Shown here: in pieces, positions 18,370-25,920 of the stretch
How the letters are laid out: each line of letters opens with the position of its first letter
Numbering within the stretch: the first letter of the stretch is position 1
Origin: Exilibacterium sp.
GTDB taxonomy: Bacteria; Pseudomonadota; Gammaproteobacteria; Pseudomonadales; Cellvibrionaceae
Direction: 5' to 3'
Assembly: GCA_028280195.1 (NCBI GenBank)
Contig: JANQMH010000058.1
Span: 1-57,302, forward strand
Length of the DNA: 57,302 nt
Position numbers and translations under genes: made by a program
Notes under the pieces: generated by a model
Told to the model about the DNA's origin: nothing
What the model saw: the letters and a program-made list of their open reading frames with translations, nothing else
Databases searched by the model: none

Positions 18370-19505
18370 TGCGTGCCTCCGCCCTGCGGGCATGGTCGTT
18401 TGTTCATCTGTGGTCGAGTCTTGTCTGTACGGTTTTTCTGTTGATGCTGTGCATTACCGGGCTGCCGTTGATTTTCCACGACGAAATTGACAGTGCGCTG
18501 AACCCGGATGACTGGAAGCCCGCCAATCCGGGCGGGCCACATCTGGCGCTGGATGCGATTGTGGCCATTGCGCTCGCTCAGAGGCCGGGCGAAGTGCCGG
18601 TTTATCTGAGTTTTGATGTCGACCGCCCAGTGGTGAATGTCACTACTGGCATGCGGCCCGATGTCGATGACAGTGAAATGCATTTTGCCTCGTTCGACCT
18701 GACCAGTGGCGATCTCGTAGCGCCCGCTGACATTGGTGCAGGTGTCATGCATTTTCTGCTCGATCTGCATACGGACATGTTCCTGGGCTTGCCCGGCATG
18801 TTGTTTCTGGGGGCCATGGGTACCCTGTTTATTGTGGCGACCATCACCGGCATCGTACTGTATGCGCCGTTTATGCGCAAACTGGACTTCGGTAGCGTGC
18901 GGTTGTGTAAATCAGCGCGTACCCAATGGCTTGATTACCATAACCTGTTAGGTATAGTGACAGTGGCATGGGTATTGGTTGTTGGTGTAACGGGTGTGAT
19001 CAACACACTGGAGGCGCCGATTCTCGATGCCTGGCGGGCTAACGATTTGGCAGATCTGATTGCCGATCATCGCACAGAGGCCAAGGTCGATAACCCTGCC
19101 TCACTCGATGGCGCCGTGCAACAGGCTATTGTTGCAGCGCCAGATATGACTTTGCAGTTTGTGGCTTTTCCGGGCAGTGCATTTTCAACCGATGCTCACT
19201 ATGCGATTTTTCTCCATGGTCAAACACCGCTGACCGAACGCCTGATAACGCCGGTGTTAGTCAGTGCCTCGACTGGCGAGTTTGTTGGCTTAAGGCAGAT
19301 GCCCTGGTATTCAAAGGCACTGTCCCTGTCGCGCCCGTTACATTTTGGTGACTACGGCGGCCTCGTATTGAAGATTGTCTGGGCACTACTGAACTTATTC
19401 ACCATTGTCATACTTTTAAGCGGTGTTTATCTGTGGCTGGCACGCCGCAGCAGCAGAAGTAATGACAAGGCGGCTAAAACAACAGAAGGGTGGACAGGTG
19501 AATGA
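18369..19505 (+). CDS. PepSY-associated TM domain protein
   Basis: 378 residues from ATG 18369 (MRASALRAW); the frame extends upstream to 18270 but those residues precede the predicted first helix and lie in promoter sequence. Four membrane helices are visible (VHLWSSLVCTVFLLMLCITG; LFLGAMGTLFIVATITGIVL; YHNLLGIVTVAWVLVVGVTG; LNLFTIVILLSGVYLW) around a large periplasmic PepSY-like region, with His residues at helix ends. The layout fits the PepSY_TM family, often linked to iron or siderophore uptake and possibly to ferric reduction. Base composition is visibly less GC-rich than its neighbours, hinting at transfer. The next gene overlaps its end. Confidence 0.85.
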   Translation: MRASALRAWSFVHLWSSLVCTVFLLMLCITGLPLIFHDEIDSALNPDDWKPANPGGPHLALDAIVAIALAQRPGEVPVYLSFDVDRPVVNVTTGMRPDVDDSEMHFASFDLTSGDLVAPADIGAGVMHFLLDLHTDMFLGLPGMLFLGAMGTLFIVATITGIVLYAPFMRKLDFGSVRLCKSARTQWLDYHNLLGIVTVAWVLVVGVTGVINTLEAPILDAWRANDLADLIADHRTEAKVDNPASLDGAVQQAIVAAPDMTLQFVAFPGSAFSTDAHYAIFLHGQTPLTERLITPVLVSASTGEFVGLRQMPWYSKALSLSRPLHFGDYGGLVLKIVWALLNLFTIVILLSGVYLWLARRSSRSNDKAAKTTEGWTGE

Positions 19506-19713
19506 TGCTGCAATGATGCAACGGCGGCCCATTTATCGGGTTTTTATGATCCCGTTGCTACTTTTTGTTGTCGGTATGACCGGGCTGATAGCAGCGCTAT
19601 TGTTCAGTGGGTTAGCCGACTTGATCGCCAGCTTGGCGGTGGGCTTGCCTGTTTTCATCGTTTTCTGGATAGTGCTGTTGCGCAGGCGATATCGTAATGG
19701 GCACTTCCATTAG
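19498..19713 (+). CDS. Small two-helix membrane protein, unknown
   Basis: 71 residues from GTG 19498, which has GAAGGG 7 bases upstream and overlaps the end of the PepSY gene by 8 bases; an ATG at 19513 lacks a ribosome site. Two hydrophobic helices (FMIPLLLFVVGMTGLIAALL and LIASLAVGLPVFIVFWIVLL) end in a basic tail RRRYRNGHFH. I do not recognise the family. The overlap suggests a stoichiometric partner or accessory subunit of the PepSY protein. Confidence 0.72.
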   Translation: MNDAAMMQRRPIYRVFMIPLLLFVVGMTGLIAALLFSGLADLIASLAVGLPVFIVFWIVLLRRRYRNGHFH

Positions 19714-19738
19714 CCCATTTTATGGACATGGCTGCGGT

Positions 19739-19764
19739 AGCCAGAAGGGTTAGCCAGAAGGGTC
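19739..19764 (+). repeat. 13-bp direct duplication TAGCCAGAAGGGT
   Basis: Two perfect adjacent copies of a 13-base unit lie in the short gap between the small membrane protein gene and the convergent kinase gene. This is the only junction repeat here whose unit is neither a multiple of 7 nor close to one. Confidence 0.8.
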
Positions 19765-19802
19765 ACGCGCATTTAATTTCTTGAGCCGACAAACAGAAAA
19801 CA

Positions 19803-22190
19803 TCAAGGCAGCTCGACCACCACCCTGAAGCCGACATCCTCCGCACGGGTCTGCGCCGCACTGGCGGTACGCAGGTAGGCGTGCAGCCGTCTGCTGTTGT
19901 CCTTGATCGATCCCCCGCGAATCACTCTGGACTCACAGCCGTCCCGGTCCACGGCAGCGCCGTTGCCGGGTGCATTGAGGTAGTGATTCTGATAACAGTC
20001 CGCCACCCACTCGGCGACGTTGCCGGCGGTATCGTAGACCCCGAACTGGTTCGGCTGATAGCTGCCCACCGGTGCCGTGCGCGCGCTGAACAGGCCGGTA
20101 AACTGACTGCGGCAGCCGCGCCGGCAGTTGGCTCTGCCCTCGGCACTGGCGTCGCCCCACCAGAACGCTGTGCTGGTGCCCGATCTCGCCGCGTACTCCC
20201 ACTCCGCCTCACTCGGCAGGCGGTAAGTGCGGCCGGTTTTCTCGCTCAGCCAGGCGGCATAGGCGCGTGCCTGGTGCCAGCTGACATTGATCACCGGGCG
20301 GCTGCCCTGACCCCATTGCTTATCTTCTGGCAGCGGCGTGCCGGTATCGAGAGCAAACTTCTTGTAGTCGGCAAAAGTCACCTCGAACTTGCTGATGGCA
20401 AAGGGCTCGCTGAACGTGACCCGGTGCGGCGGCGCGGCGTCGGCCTGCCGGGCATTGCCCATGGTAAAGTCCCCGGCCGGCAGGACCTGCATCTCCGGCC
20501 CTTTTTCGCCGCTGCCCCACTGGTTGAAAAAGCTGGTGCCGGGTATATGCTGCCGGCGCAGACTGATTGACACCGTAAGGGGTTTTTTGCGCATCCTCAC
20601 CCATTTTTTTACCGGCTTGTAACCCGCATGGGTAACCTCGATATGGTAGCTGCCGGGTTTCAGCAGCATGCCGGGCCGGTACTTCTCGCGGATATTCAAT
20701 ACCCGGATACGCGCCCTGGCGGGCTCGGCATCCACCGTAAAGGCGGCCCGCGGCGGTGCTGCCGCCGGCGGTGGTGGTGGTTTGGTATCTGCAGCGGACC
20801 CGGCAGTGCTGCCGGCGCCGGCTGCCGGCGCGGGCGCACTTGGCGGCTCGGTCGGCAGTGGCGCCAGCGCATTTGCAGCGGCCGCGCCCTCGCCGGCGGC
20901 TGCCGTCGCGCTGTCGCCGCGATCGGGCTCTACAGCTTGCAGGCTGTCGGCGATGAAGACCGCCGTACCCAGGGCCGCCCGCTGCACCGATGCCGGCAGC
21001 CGCTGCTCGCCGGGCAGCTCGAAGCGGCTGAGCGCGACGCTGAATGTGCCCCACAAAATCGATACCACAAAGCCCAGCGCCAGGGTTTTTGACAGCAGGC
21101 GTGCGCGGCCCGGGACGCCGCTTTGATAGTAGGCCGCCCGCTGTATGCGGCTGGAGATCACCGTCGACTTTTCGTCTTCGCCGGTGTCGGCCTCAGTGCG
21201 TATTTCCGTTACCGCGACACTGGGGCGCCGGTAGAGACCGCGCTTGGGCGTCCAGCGGAAGCTGCGCAGATACGACAGCCCCTGGCGCAGCTTGGTCAGC
21301 AGCACGGCATAAGAAGTAATCACCAGGGCTTTCAGCAGCGAGGTGATCTGCACACCGGTGGGGTCGGTGTTGGTCATATACGGCGGCGTGCCACCGAGCA
21401 GGTTTCGCTCGATTTCCTCGATCGCCTCGACCACCTCATTGCCGCGCTGGAAACGTTTGTCCTCGTCCTTGGCCAGCAGCCGGTTGAGCAGTTTCTGGAA
21501 TACCGCGTGTTGCGCCGGCAGCTTGGGAATCGGCGCGGTCAGGTGTTTGATGGCAATGGCAACCGCTTCGTCAGCCTTAAACGGCACACTGCCGGTGAGC
21601 ATTTCGTAGAAAACCACACCGAGGCTGTAGATATCCGAGCGGCCGTCGATGGGCTGGCCGCGGGCCTGCTCCGGGCTCATGTAATAGGGCGTGCCGACGA
21701 CAGTGCCGGCATTGGTGACCTGGGAGGCCTTGCTGACCATTTTGGCAACGCCGAAATCCGACAACACCGCCGTGCCGTCCTCGCGAAAGAGGATGTTTTC
21801 CGGCTTGATATCGCGGTGGATATAGTGTTTGCCGTGGGCGTGATCGAGTGCCTGGGCCACCTCCTTGATTACCCGCAGCACTTCCTTGGTGCTCATACCG
21901 GTGGACATTCTATTGTGCACGGAGCCGCCGGACAGATAGTCCATGGCGATATAGTTGAGCGACTTGTGACAGCCGATATCGTAGATGGAAATGATATTCG
22001 GGTGAGACAGCTGGCCGACAATATTGGCTTCGCGTTGAAAGCGCTCGCTGAACACCGGGTCGGCGTTCAGTGCCGGCGACATCACTTTCAGCGCGACTTC
22101 GCGGCCGACGCTCAACTGAATGGCGAGATAAACCGTGGACATGCCGCCCTGGTCGATCTTGCGAATGATCTGGTAGCCGGGAACTTGCAT
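19803..22190 (-). CDS. Membrane-anchored Ser/Thr protein kinase with PEGA and SUMF1/FGE-like domains
   Basis: 795 residues. The N-terminal Hanks-type kinase (about 5-265) is complete: glycine loop DQGGMSTVY, K35 in VALKV, HRDIKPEN with D127, DFG at 145-147, SPEQA. A cytoplasmic linker leads to one membrane helix near 367-388, then an Ala/Pro-rich periplasmic stretch, a PEGA domain (about 482-545, PGSYHIEVTHAGYKPV) and a SUMF1-type domain (about 565-795, RLPSEAEWEYAARSG, DTAGNVAEW, RGGS, GFRVV). The position after RGGS, where true formylglycine-generating enzymes carry an active cysteine, reads IKDNSRR, so this is probably a sensor or binding domain. It starts 13 bases after the PP2C gene and so shares its transcript. 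Confidence 0.93.
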   Translation of the reverse strand: MQVPGYQIIRKIDQGGMSTVYLAIQLSVGREVALKVMSPALNADPVFSERFQREANIVGQLSHPNIISIYDIGCHKSLNYIAMDYLSGGSVHNRMSTGMSTKEVLRVIKEVAQALDHAHGKHYIHRDIKPENILFREDGTAVLSDFGVAKMVSKASQVTNAGTVVGTPYYMSPEQARGQPIDGRSDIYSLGVVFYEMLTGSVPFKADEAVAIAIKHLTAPIPKLPAQHAVFQKLLNRLLAKDEDKRFQRGNEVVEAIEEIERNLLGGTPPYMTNTDPTGVQITSLLKALVITSYAVLLTKLRQGLSYLRSFRWTPKRGLYRRPSVAVTEIRTEADTGEDEKSTVISSRIQRAAYYQSGVPGRARLLSKTLALGFVVSILWGTFSVALSRFELPGEQRLPASVQRAALGTAVFIADSLQAVEPDRGDSATAAAGEGAAAANALAPLPTEPPSAPAPAAGAGSTAGSAADTKPPPPPAAAPPRAAFTVDAEPARARIRVLNIREKYRPGMLLKPGSYHIEVTHAGYKPVKKWVRMRKKPLTVSISLRRQHIPGTSFFNQWGSGEKGPEMQVLPAGDFTMGNARQADAAPPHRVTFSEPFAISKFEVTFADYKKFALDTGTPLPEDKQWGQGSRPVINVSWHQARAYAAWLSEKTGRTYRLPSEAEWEYAARSGTSTAFWWGDASAEGRANCRRGCRSQFTGLFSARTAPVGSYQPNQFGVYDTAGNVAEWVADCYQNHYLNAPGNGAAVDRDGCESRVIRGGSIKDNSRRLHAYLRTASAAQTRAEDVGFRVVVELP

Positions 22191-22203
22191 GGGCCGCCCT
22201 GCG

Positions 22204-23079
22204 CTACAGCATCAGCCAATACGCCAGCAGCGCCAGCCCGAGGCCGGCCAGGCCGTAGAGGGCGCCGTCCCACAGGCGCCTGCCGGTGATAGCGGGCAGC
22301 CATTCCCACAGGGTTGCCAGCGGGTCCGGCCTGGCGAAGGGCGATTCGACGATCTGCACGGTAACATTGTCGCGCCCGCCGTGATTGAGTGCGGTTTGCA
22401 TCAGGCGCTGCACGGCTTCACGGGGTGAGCGGGCGTCGCGCAGTACGCGGGCGATGGTCTGGTCGTCGACTTCGTCGGTGAGGCCGTCGCTGCACAATAG
22501 CAGCCACTGGCGCTCCTGCCATTTGCCGAACACGCTGTCGACATTGACCTGCGGCAGATCGGTGGAGCCGATGCACTGGGTGATGACGTTTTTGTCGGGA
22601 TGATTGTCCACCTCGTCTGCGGCGATGGCGCCTGTGGCCAGCAGCATCTGTACGTAGGAGTGGTCGGTGGTGAGCTGCTCCAGCCGGCCGCCGCCGTCCT
22701 CCAGGGTGGTCCAGAGATAGGCGCGACTGTCGCCCACCCAGGCGACTTCGTAGTTGAGGTCGTCGGAGCGCAGGGCCACCACAGTCGAACCCATGCCGGC
22801 GGCGCCGCGACCGTTGGTCGCTGCTTTCAATACCGCCTGATGTGACTGCTGAATGGCATCGCCGAGACCCTTGCCGGTGCTGACGCTGTGGCGCACCGTG
22901 TCCTTGACGATTTCACTGGCCACTTCCCCGGCCTCGTGGCCGCCCATACCGTCGGCGACCAGCCACAGGCCATGTTCCGGGCTGCTCAGAAAACTGTCTT
23001 CGTTATTGCCCCGGCACAGCCCCTTGTCGGTAGCAGAGCTGTGCTTGAGTGGGGCCCCGGGCCCGGTAGAGAAGGCCAT
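22204..23079 (-). CDS. PP2C-family Ser/Thr phosphatase with C-terminal membrane anchor
   Basis: 292 residues if it starts at ATG 23079 (MAFSTGPGAPLKHSSATDKG); the frame stays open to an ATG at 23208, but the extra 43 residues do not resemble the family. All PP2C metal-binding motifs are present: RGNNEDSF, VADGMGGHEAGE, GMGSTVVAL, WVGDSRAYLW, LLCSDGLTDEV, GGRDNVTV. A final hydrophobic helix (ALYGLAGLGLALLAYWL) anchors it in the membrane with the catalytic domain in the cytoplasm. It reverses phosphorylation by the kinase encoded immediately downstream (inference from context) and is divergent from the FHA gene. Confidence 0.92.
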   Translation of the reverse strand: MAFSTGPGAPLKHSSATDKGLCRGNNEDSFLSSPEHGLWLVADGMGGHEAGEVASEIVKDTVRHSVSTGKGLGDAIQQSHQAVLKAATNGRGAAGMGSTVVALRSDDLNYEVAWVGDSRAYLWTTLEDGGGRLEQLTTDHSYVQMLLATGAIAADEVDNHPDKNVITQCIGSTDLPQVNVDSVFGKWQERQWLLLCSDGLTDEVDDQTIARVLRDARSPREAVQRLMQTALNHGGRDNVTVQIVESPFARPDPLATLWEWLPAITGRRLWDGALYGLAGLGLALLAYWLML

Positions 23080-23378
23080 AGTACTTGCGTCCAGTGTCAG
23101 TGCCTCAAGCCTGAGGCGGTATTGTCGTCCCGCGCCGGTAACGCCCGGGTTGCGGGGCTTGCAGCCGGGCGAATTATCGCGCCGATACCCCTTGGTTATA
23201 GACGCCATTGCGGACTAACACTACTCTATGGAGAGTTATATTACTGAGAAACAGTTCAGGGTAAAGGGATTTTTTCTTGCTAAGCTATTGAAAAATCAAC
23301 TGCTTTTATAGCATCATCGCCCGCAGACCGAGCCGGCACCGCCGGCGCTGAAAGCTGTGGAAAAAGGCCCGACTCGCC
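23080..23378. other. Divergent control region between PP2C and FHA genes
   Basis: About 300 bases separate the preferred PP2C start and the FHA start. The middle (23230-23320) is AT-rich compared with its surroundings and is the likely site of divergent promoters. A TTGAAA word at 23288 is present, but no -10 at proper spacing was found. No repeat or RNA was recognised. Confidence 0.4.
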
Positions 23379-24242
23379 ATGCTCAAACTGCGCTTCAAAA
23401 ACAACAAGCACAACGCGGTTTGGCTGGTGGAGCCGAAAGTGAGCATTGGGCGTGGGAGTGCCAATGATCTGGTGGTGGACGATGCCGCCGTCGCCGAGAC
23501 CCACGCCGAGATCGTCGTCGATCACGAGAAGCTGGCGCTGGTGAATTTATCCGACGGGCTGCCGTTGTTCGTGAATAAAACCGCCGTGCCGACCCGGGCG
23601 CCGCTGAAAACCAACGACGTGGTAACCCTGGGCAAGATCCAGTTGCAGGTGGTCGATCCGAAAAATGAGCCCAAGGCGGTGCCGACAGTGGTGCGCGATG
23701 AAAAGGCCAGCGGCTGGGCGCTGAAAGCCAATCACAGCGCGCTGGCCAATCGGGTCTTCACGCTCAAGCGCGAGACCGTGATCGGGCGTTCCAACGAGTG
23801 CGACATCACCCTCGCGGCCTCTCACCTGTCGCGCCGCCACGCGCGTCTGATGATCCGCTCGGGGCAGCTGTTTGTGAAAGATCTGGACTCTTCCAACGGG
23901 ACGTTTCTCAACGGCGAGCGGGTGACCGAGGCGCGTGTCAAGCGCGGTGACGAACTGCGTTTCGACACCCTCAGTTTTGGTGTCGTCGGCCCCGCCGACG
24001 ACCTCGATAAAACCACCGTGCGCGATGCCGGCGCGCTGCCGCCAAAGCCCAAGGCCGCGCCTGCGCGCGCTGCCGCCCGCCGCCAGGCTGCGGTGCGGCC
24101 GCCGCCGGCCGCCGGCGGCCGGCCCGAGGCGGCGCCGGGGTCGGCGAATGCGGCGGCCAAAGCCGGCCTTGGCTGGCTGTGGCTGCTGCTGGCCGGTGGC
24201 GCCGGCGCACTTATCTGGTATGTCGCCCAGAGTCTGTTCTGA
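23379..24242 (+). CDS. Double FHA-domain protein with C-terminal membrane anchor
   Basis: 287 residues. Two forkhead-associated phosphothreonine-binding domains: the first (about 20-93) has SIGRGSANDLVV but AETHAEI in place of the usual SRxHA block, so its phosphopeptide binding is doubtful; the second (about 120-205) is canonical with VIGRSNECDI, LSRRHARL and SSNGTFLNGE. An Ala/Pro-rich linker follows, then one membrane helix (LGWLWLLLAGGAGALIWYV). It is expected to read threonine phosphorylation made by the neighbouring kinase. Transcribed away from the phosphatase-kinase pair. Confidence 0.92.
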   Translation: MLKLRFKNNKHNAVWLVEPKVSIGRGSANDLVVDDAAVAETHAEIVVDHEKLALVNLSDGLPLFVNKTAVPTRAPLKTNDVVTLGKIQLQVVDPKNEPKAVPTVVRDEKASGWALKANHSALANRVFTLKRETVIGRSNECDITLAASHLSRRHARLMIRSGQLFVKDLDSSNGTFLNGERVTEARVKRGDELRFDTLSFGVVGPADDLDKTTVRDAGALPPKPKAAPARAAARRQAAVRPPPAAGGRPEAAPGSANAAAKAGLGWLWLLLAGGAGALIWYVAQSLF

Positions 24243-24288
24243 GCGGCCGCCTGCGGGCCGTGCCGGGCAGCGGCTAAAATACTCTCAA

Positions 24289-24312
24289 GTTAGCGCCGCA
24301 GCGGCCGCTAAC
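24289..24312. other. Inverted repeat between FHA and DUF5610-like genes
   Basis: GTTAGCGCCGC and GGCCGCTAAC pair as a stem with a one-base bulge and a very short loop. No T-run follows, so it is not a typical intrinsic terminator; it could be an operator or transcript end stem. Confidence 0.4.
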
Positions 24313-24352
24313 AGGATATCTGTTCTACAGGGTAATCCGCAGGAGAGTATCC

Positions 24353-25576
24353 ATGCTGGCGCCGGCGCTCAATTCAGTTTTTCCCAGGCCTGACGGTCAA
24401 TCCAACCCGTTTCATCAGCACACCCAGAGCTTTCAGTCCAGTGCCCGCCTGTCCGTGCCGGCAACGGCGTCCAGAGAGGGCTTTGACGGTTTCAGGGTAT
24501 TCGAGCAGCTTCTCGACAAGGGCTATCAGGCCTTGCACAGCGACACGCTGTTCAAGCCCGCGCAGGCCGACAGCAGCGCTGATGCGGCCACCGTTGCCGA
24601 GCGCATTCTGGGTTTTATCGAGCAGCGCCTGGTCGTGGACGCCGCCGGCGGTGCCAGTCGCGAGCAGCTGCAGGGCCGTGTCGAAGCCGGCCTGGAGGGC
24701 TTTATCCAGGGATTTGAGGACGCCCGCCGGCAACTCGATGATCTGGGCCTGCTGAGCGGCCCGGTGGCGGACAAAATTGCAGCCACCTACGATGCCGTGC
24801 TCGAGGGGGTGGCGCAACTGCGGGAAAAATATGTGGCCGCTGAGCCGGCACCGCGGGCCGGGAGCGAGGCGGCTATCGACAGGCCGCTGTCCGCCGGCAG
24901 CAGTGCGGCAAGCGCCTTTGCCGAGTACGGCTATGCCCGCCGCAACAGTTTCAGTTTCGAGCTGCAGACCGCCGATGGCGACACCGTGCGCATCCGCGCC
25001 AGCGCCGGCGAGGCGTTCTCTGCGCACAGCCAGTTTGCCGCCGGCGGCAGCGGCGCCGGGCAGCTGAGTGCTCAGGCCGGCGGTGCCGCCTACAGCCACT
25101 CACAGCGCTTTGATCTCAGCATCGATGGCGAACTGGACGCGGGAGAACTCGCGGCAATCAACGATCTGCTCGGCAAGGTCAACGATCTGTCGCAGCAGTT
25201 TTTCAGCGGCGATCTCGAGGGGGCCTTTAACAGTGCGGTGAATATCGGCTACGACAGTACTGAGATTGTCGGCTTTGCATTAAACCTGAAGCGCGTTGAA
25301 GTGCAGCGGGCCAGCGCCGCCTATCAGCAGTTTCAGGCACCGGATGCCTACGCCGGCCCGGCCCTGGCCGAGCGCCTGGCGCCGCTGGGGGACTTTAGCC
25401 ATCAGCTGCTGGAGGCCCTGCAGCTGGCCTCACCGTTCGAACAGCCGCAGCAGTTGCTGCGCGATCTGGCAGACCGGGTCGGGCAACTGAACGACGGCCG
25501 CACGCCGGTGGAGGAAAAACGCTTTGGCCCCTTTGTCGGGCATATGCTGGATTCGCTCGCGCGAGTGGAGTCCTGA
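24353..25576 (+). CDS. DUF5610-like protein with EF-hand-like loop
   Basis: 407 residues with GGAGAG 7 bases before the ATG. No export signal or membrane helix is evident. The N-terminal third is helical (YQALHSDTLF, AERILGFIEQRLVV, GFIQGFEDARRQLDDLGLL), and the C-terminal region ELDAGELAAINDLLGKV followed by FFSGDLEGAF is the part resembling DUF5610 proteins of marine gammaproteobacteria. Within it, DLSIDGELDAGE fits the 12-residue calcium-binding EF-hand loop at positions 1, 3, 5, 6, 8, 9 and 12. Function unknown; calcium binding is inference. It follows the FHA gene in the same direction by 110 bases. Confidence 0.65.
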   Translation: MLAPALNSVFPRPDGQSNPFHQHTQSFQSSARLSVPATASREGFDGFRVFEQLLDKGYQALHSDTLFKPAQADSSADAATVAERILGFIEQRLVVDAAGGASREQLQGRVEAGLEGFIQGFEDARRQLDDLGLLSGPVADKIAATYDAVLEGVAQLREKYVAAEPAPRAGSEAAIDRPLSAGSSAASAFAEYGYARRNSFSFELQTADGDTVRIRASAGEAFSAHSQFAAGGSGAGQLSAQAGGAAYSHSQRFDLSIDGELDAGELAAINDLLGKVNDLSQQFFSGDLEGAFNSAVNIGYDSTEIVGFALNLKRVEVQRASAAYQQFQAPDAYAGPALAERLAPLGDFSHQLLEALQLASPFEQPQQLLRDLADRVGQLNDGRTPVEEKRFGPFVGHMLDSLARVES

Positions 25577-25654
25577 ACCCGGGCCGATGCGGGCCGCGAT
25601 GATAAAACTTCGCTATACTGGCGGCCGTTTGAATGACCCGGAGCGAAAACTGGT

Positions 25655-25900
25655 ATGGGAACGCTCGTGCTTTACAGCACTGCCGGCTGCCATCTGTGCG
25701 AGCAGGCCAAGGCGCTGATTTTGCCGCTGCTGGCGCCGTCCGCCTGGCAGTTGCGGGAAGTCGATATCGCCGAGTCCGACGAACTGCTGCTGCGCTACGG
25801 CGAGCACATTCCGGTACTGGCGGCGGCCGGCGGGGTGGAGATCAACTGGCCGTTCGACGCCCGGCAGATACGCCAGCTGCTGCAGGCGCGAGCGGATTAA
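25655..25900 (+). CDS. Glutaredoxin-like (DUF836-type) small redox protein
   Basis: 81 residues with a thioredoxin-fold start LVLYSTAGCHLCEQAKALI, redox motif CHLC at 14-17, and the cis-proline region HIPVLAAAGG. This matches the small glutaredoxin-family proteins of Pseudomonas-type genomes; the substrate is unknown. The TAA stop falls in the first unit of a 19-bp direct duplication shared with the end of the convergent tatD gene. Confidence 0.85.
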   Translation: MGTLVLYSTAGCHLCEQAKALILPLLAPSAWQLREVDIAESDELLLRYGEHIPVLAAAGGVEINWPFDARQIRQLLQARAD

Positions 25901-25920
25901 ACAGGCGCGAGCGGATTAAA
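25883..25920. repeat. 19-bp perfect tandem duplication spanning two convergent stops
   Basis: Two perfect copies of a 19-base unit (beginning CAGGCGCGAG, ending GGATTAAA). The first copy carries the stop of the glutaredoxin-like gene on the plus strand, and the second carries the stop of tatD on the minus strand (TTA read as TAA). Confidence 0.9.

Noticed and set aside
19803-20500. Formylglycine-generating enzyme that activates the sulfatase at 51998
   Set aside because: The usual cysteine after RGGS is missing and the domain is fused to a kinase 30 kb away; a functional FGE should be elsewhere.
19803-24242. Part of a type VI secretion cluster
   Set aside because: Kinase, phosphatase and FHA genes are typical of T6SS control, but no Tss/Hcp/VgrG gene lies on either side.
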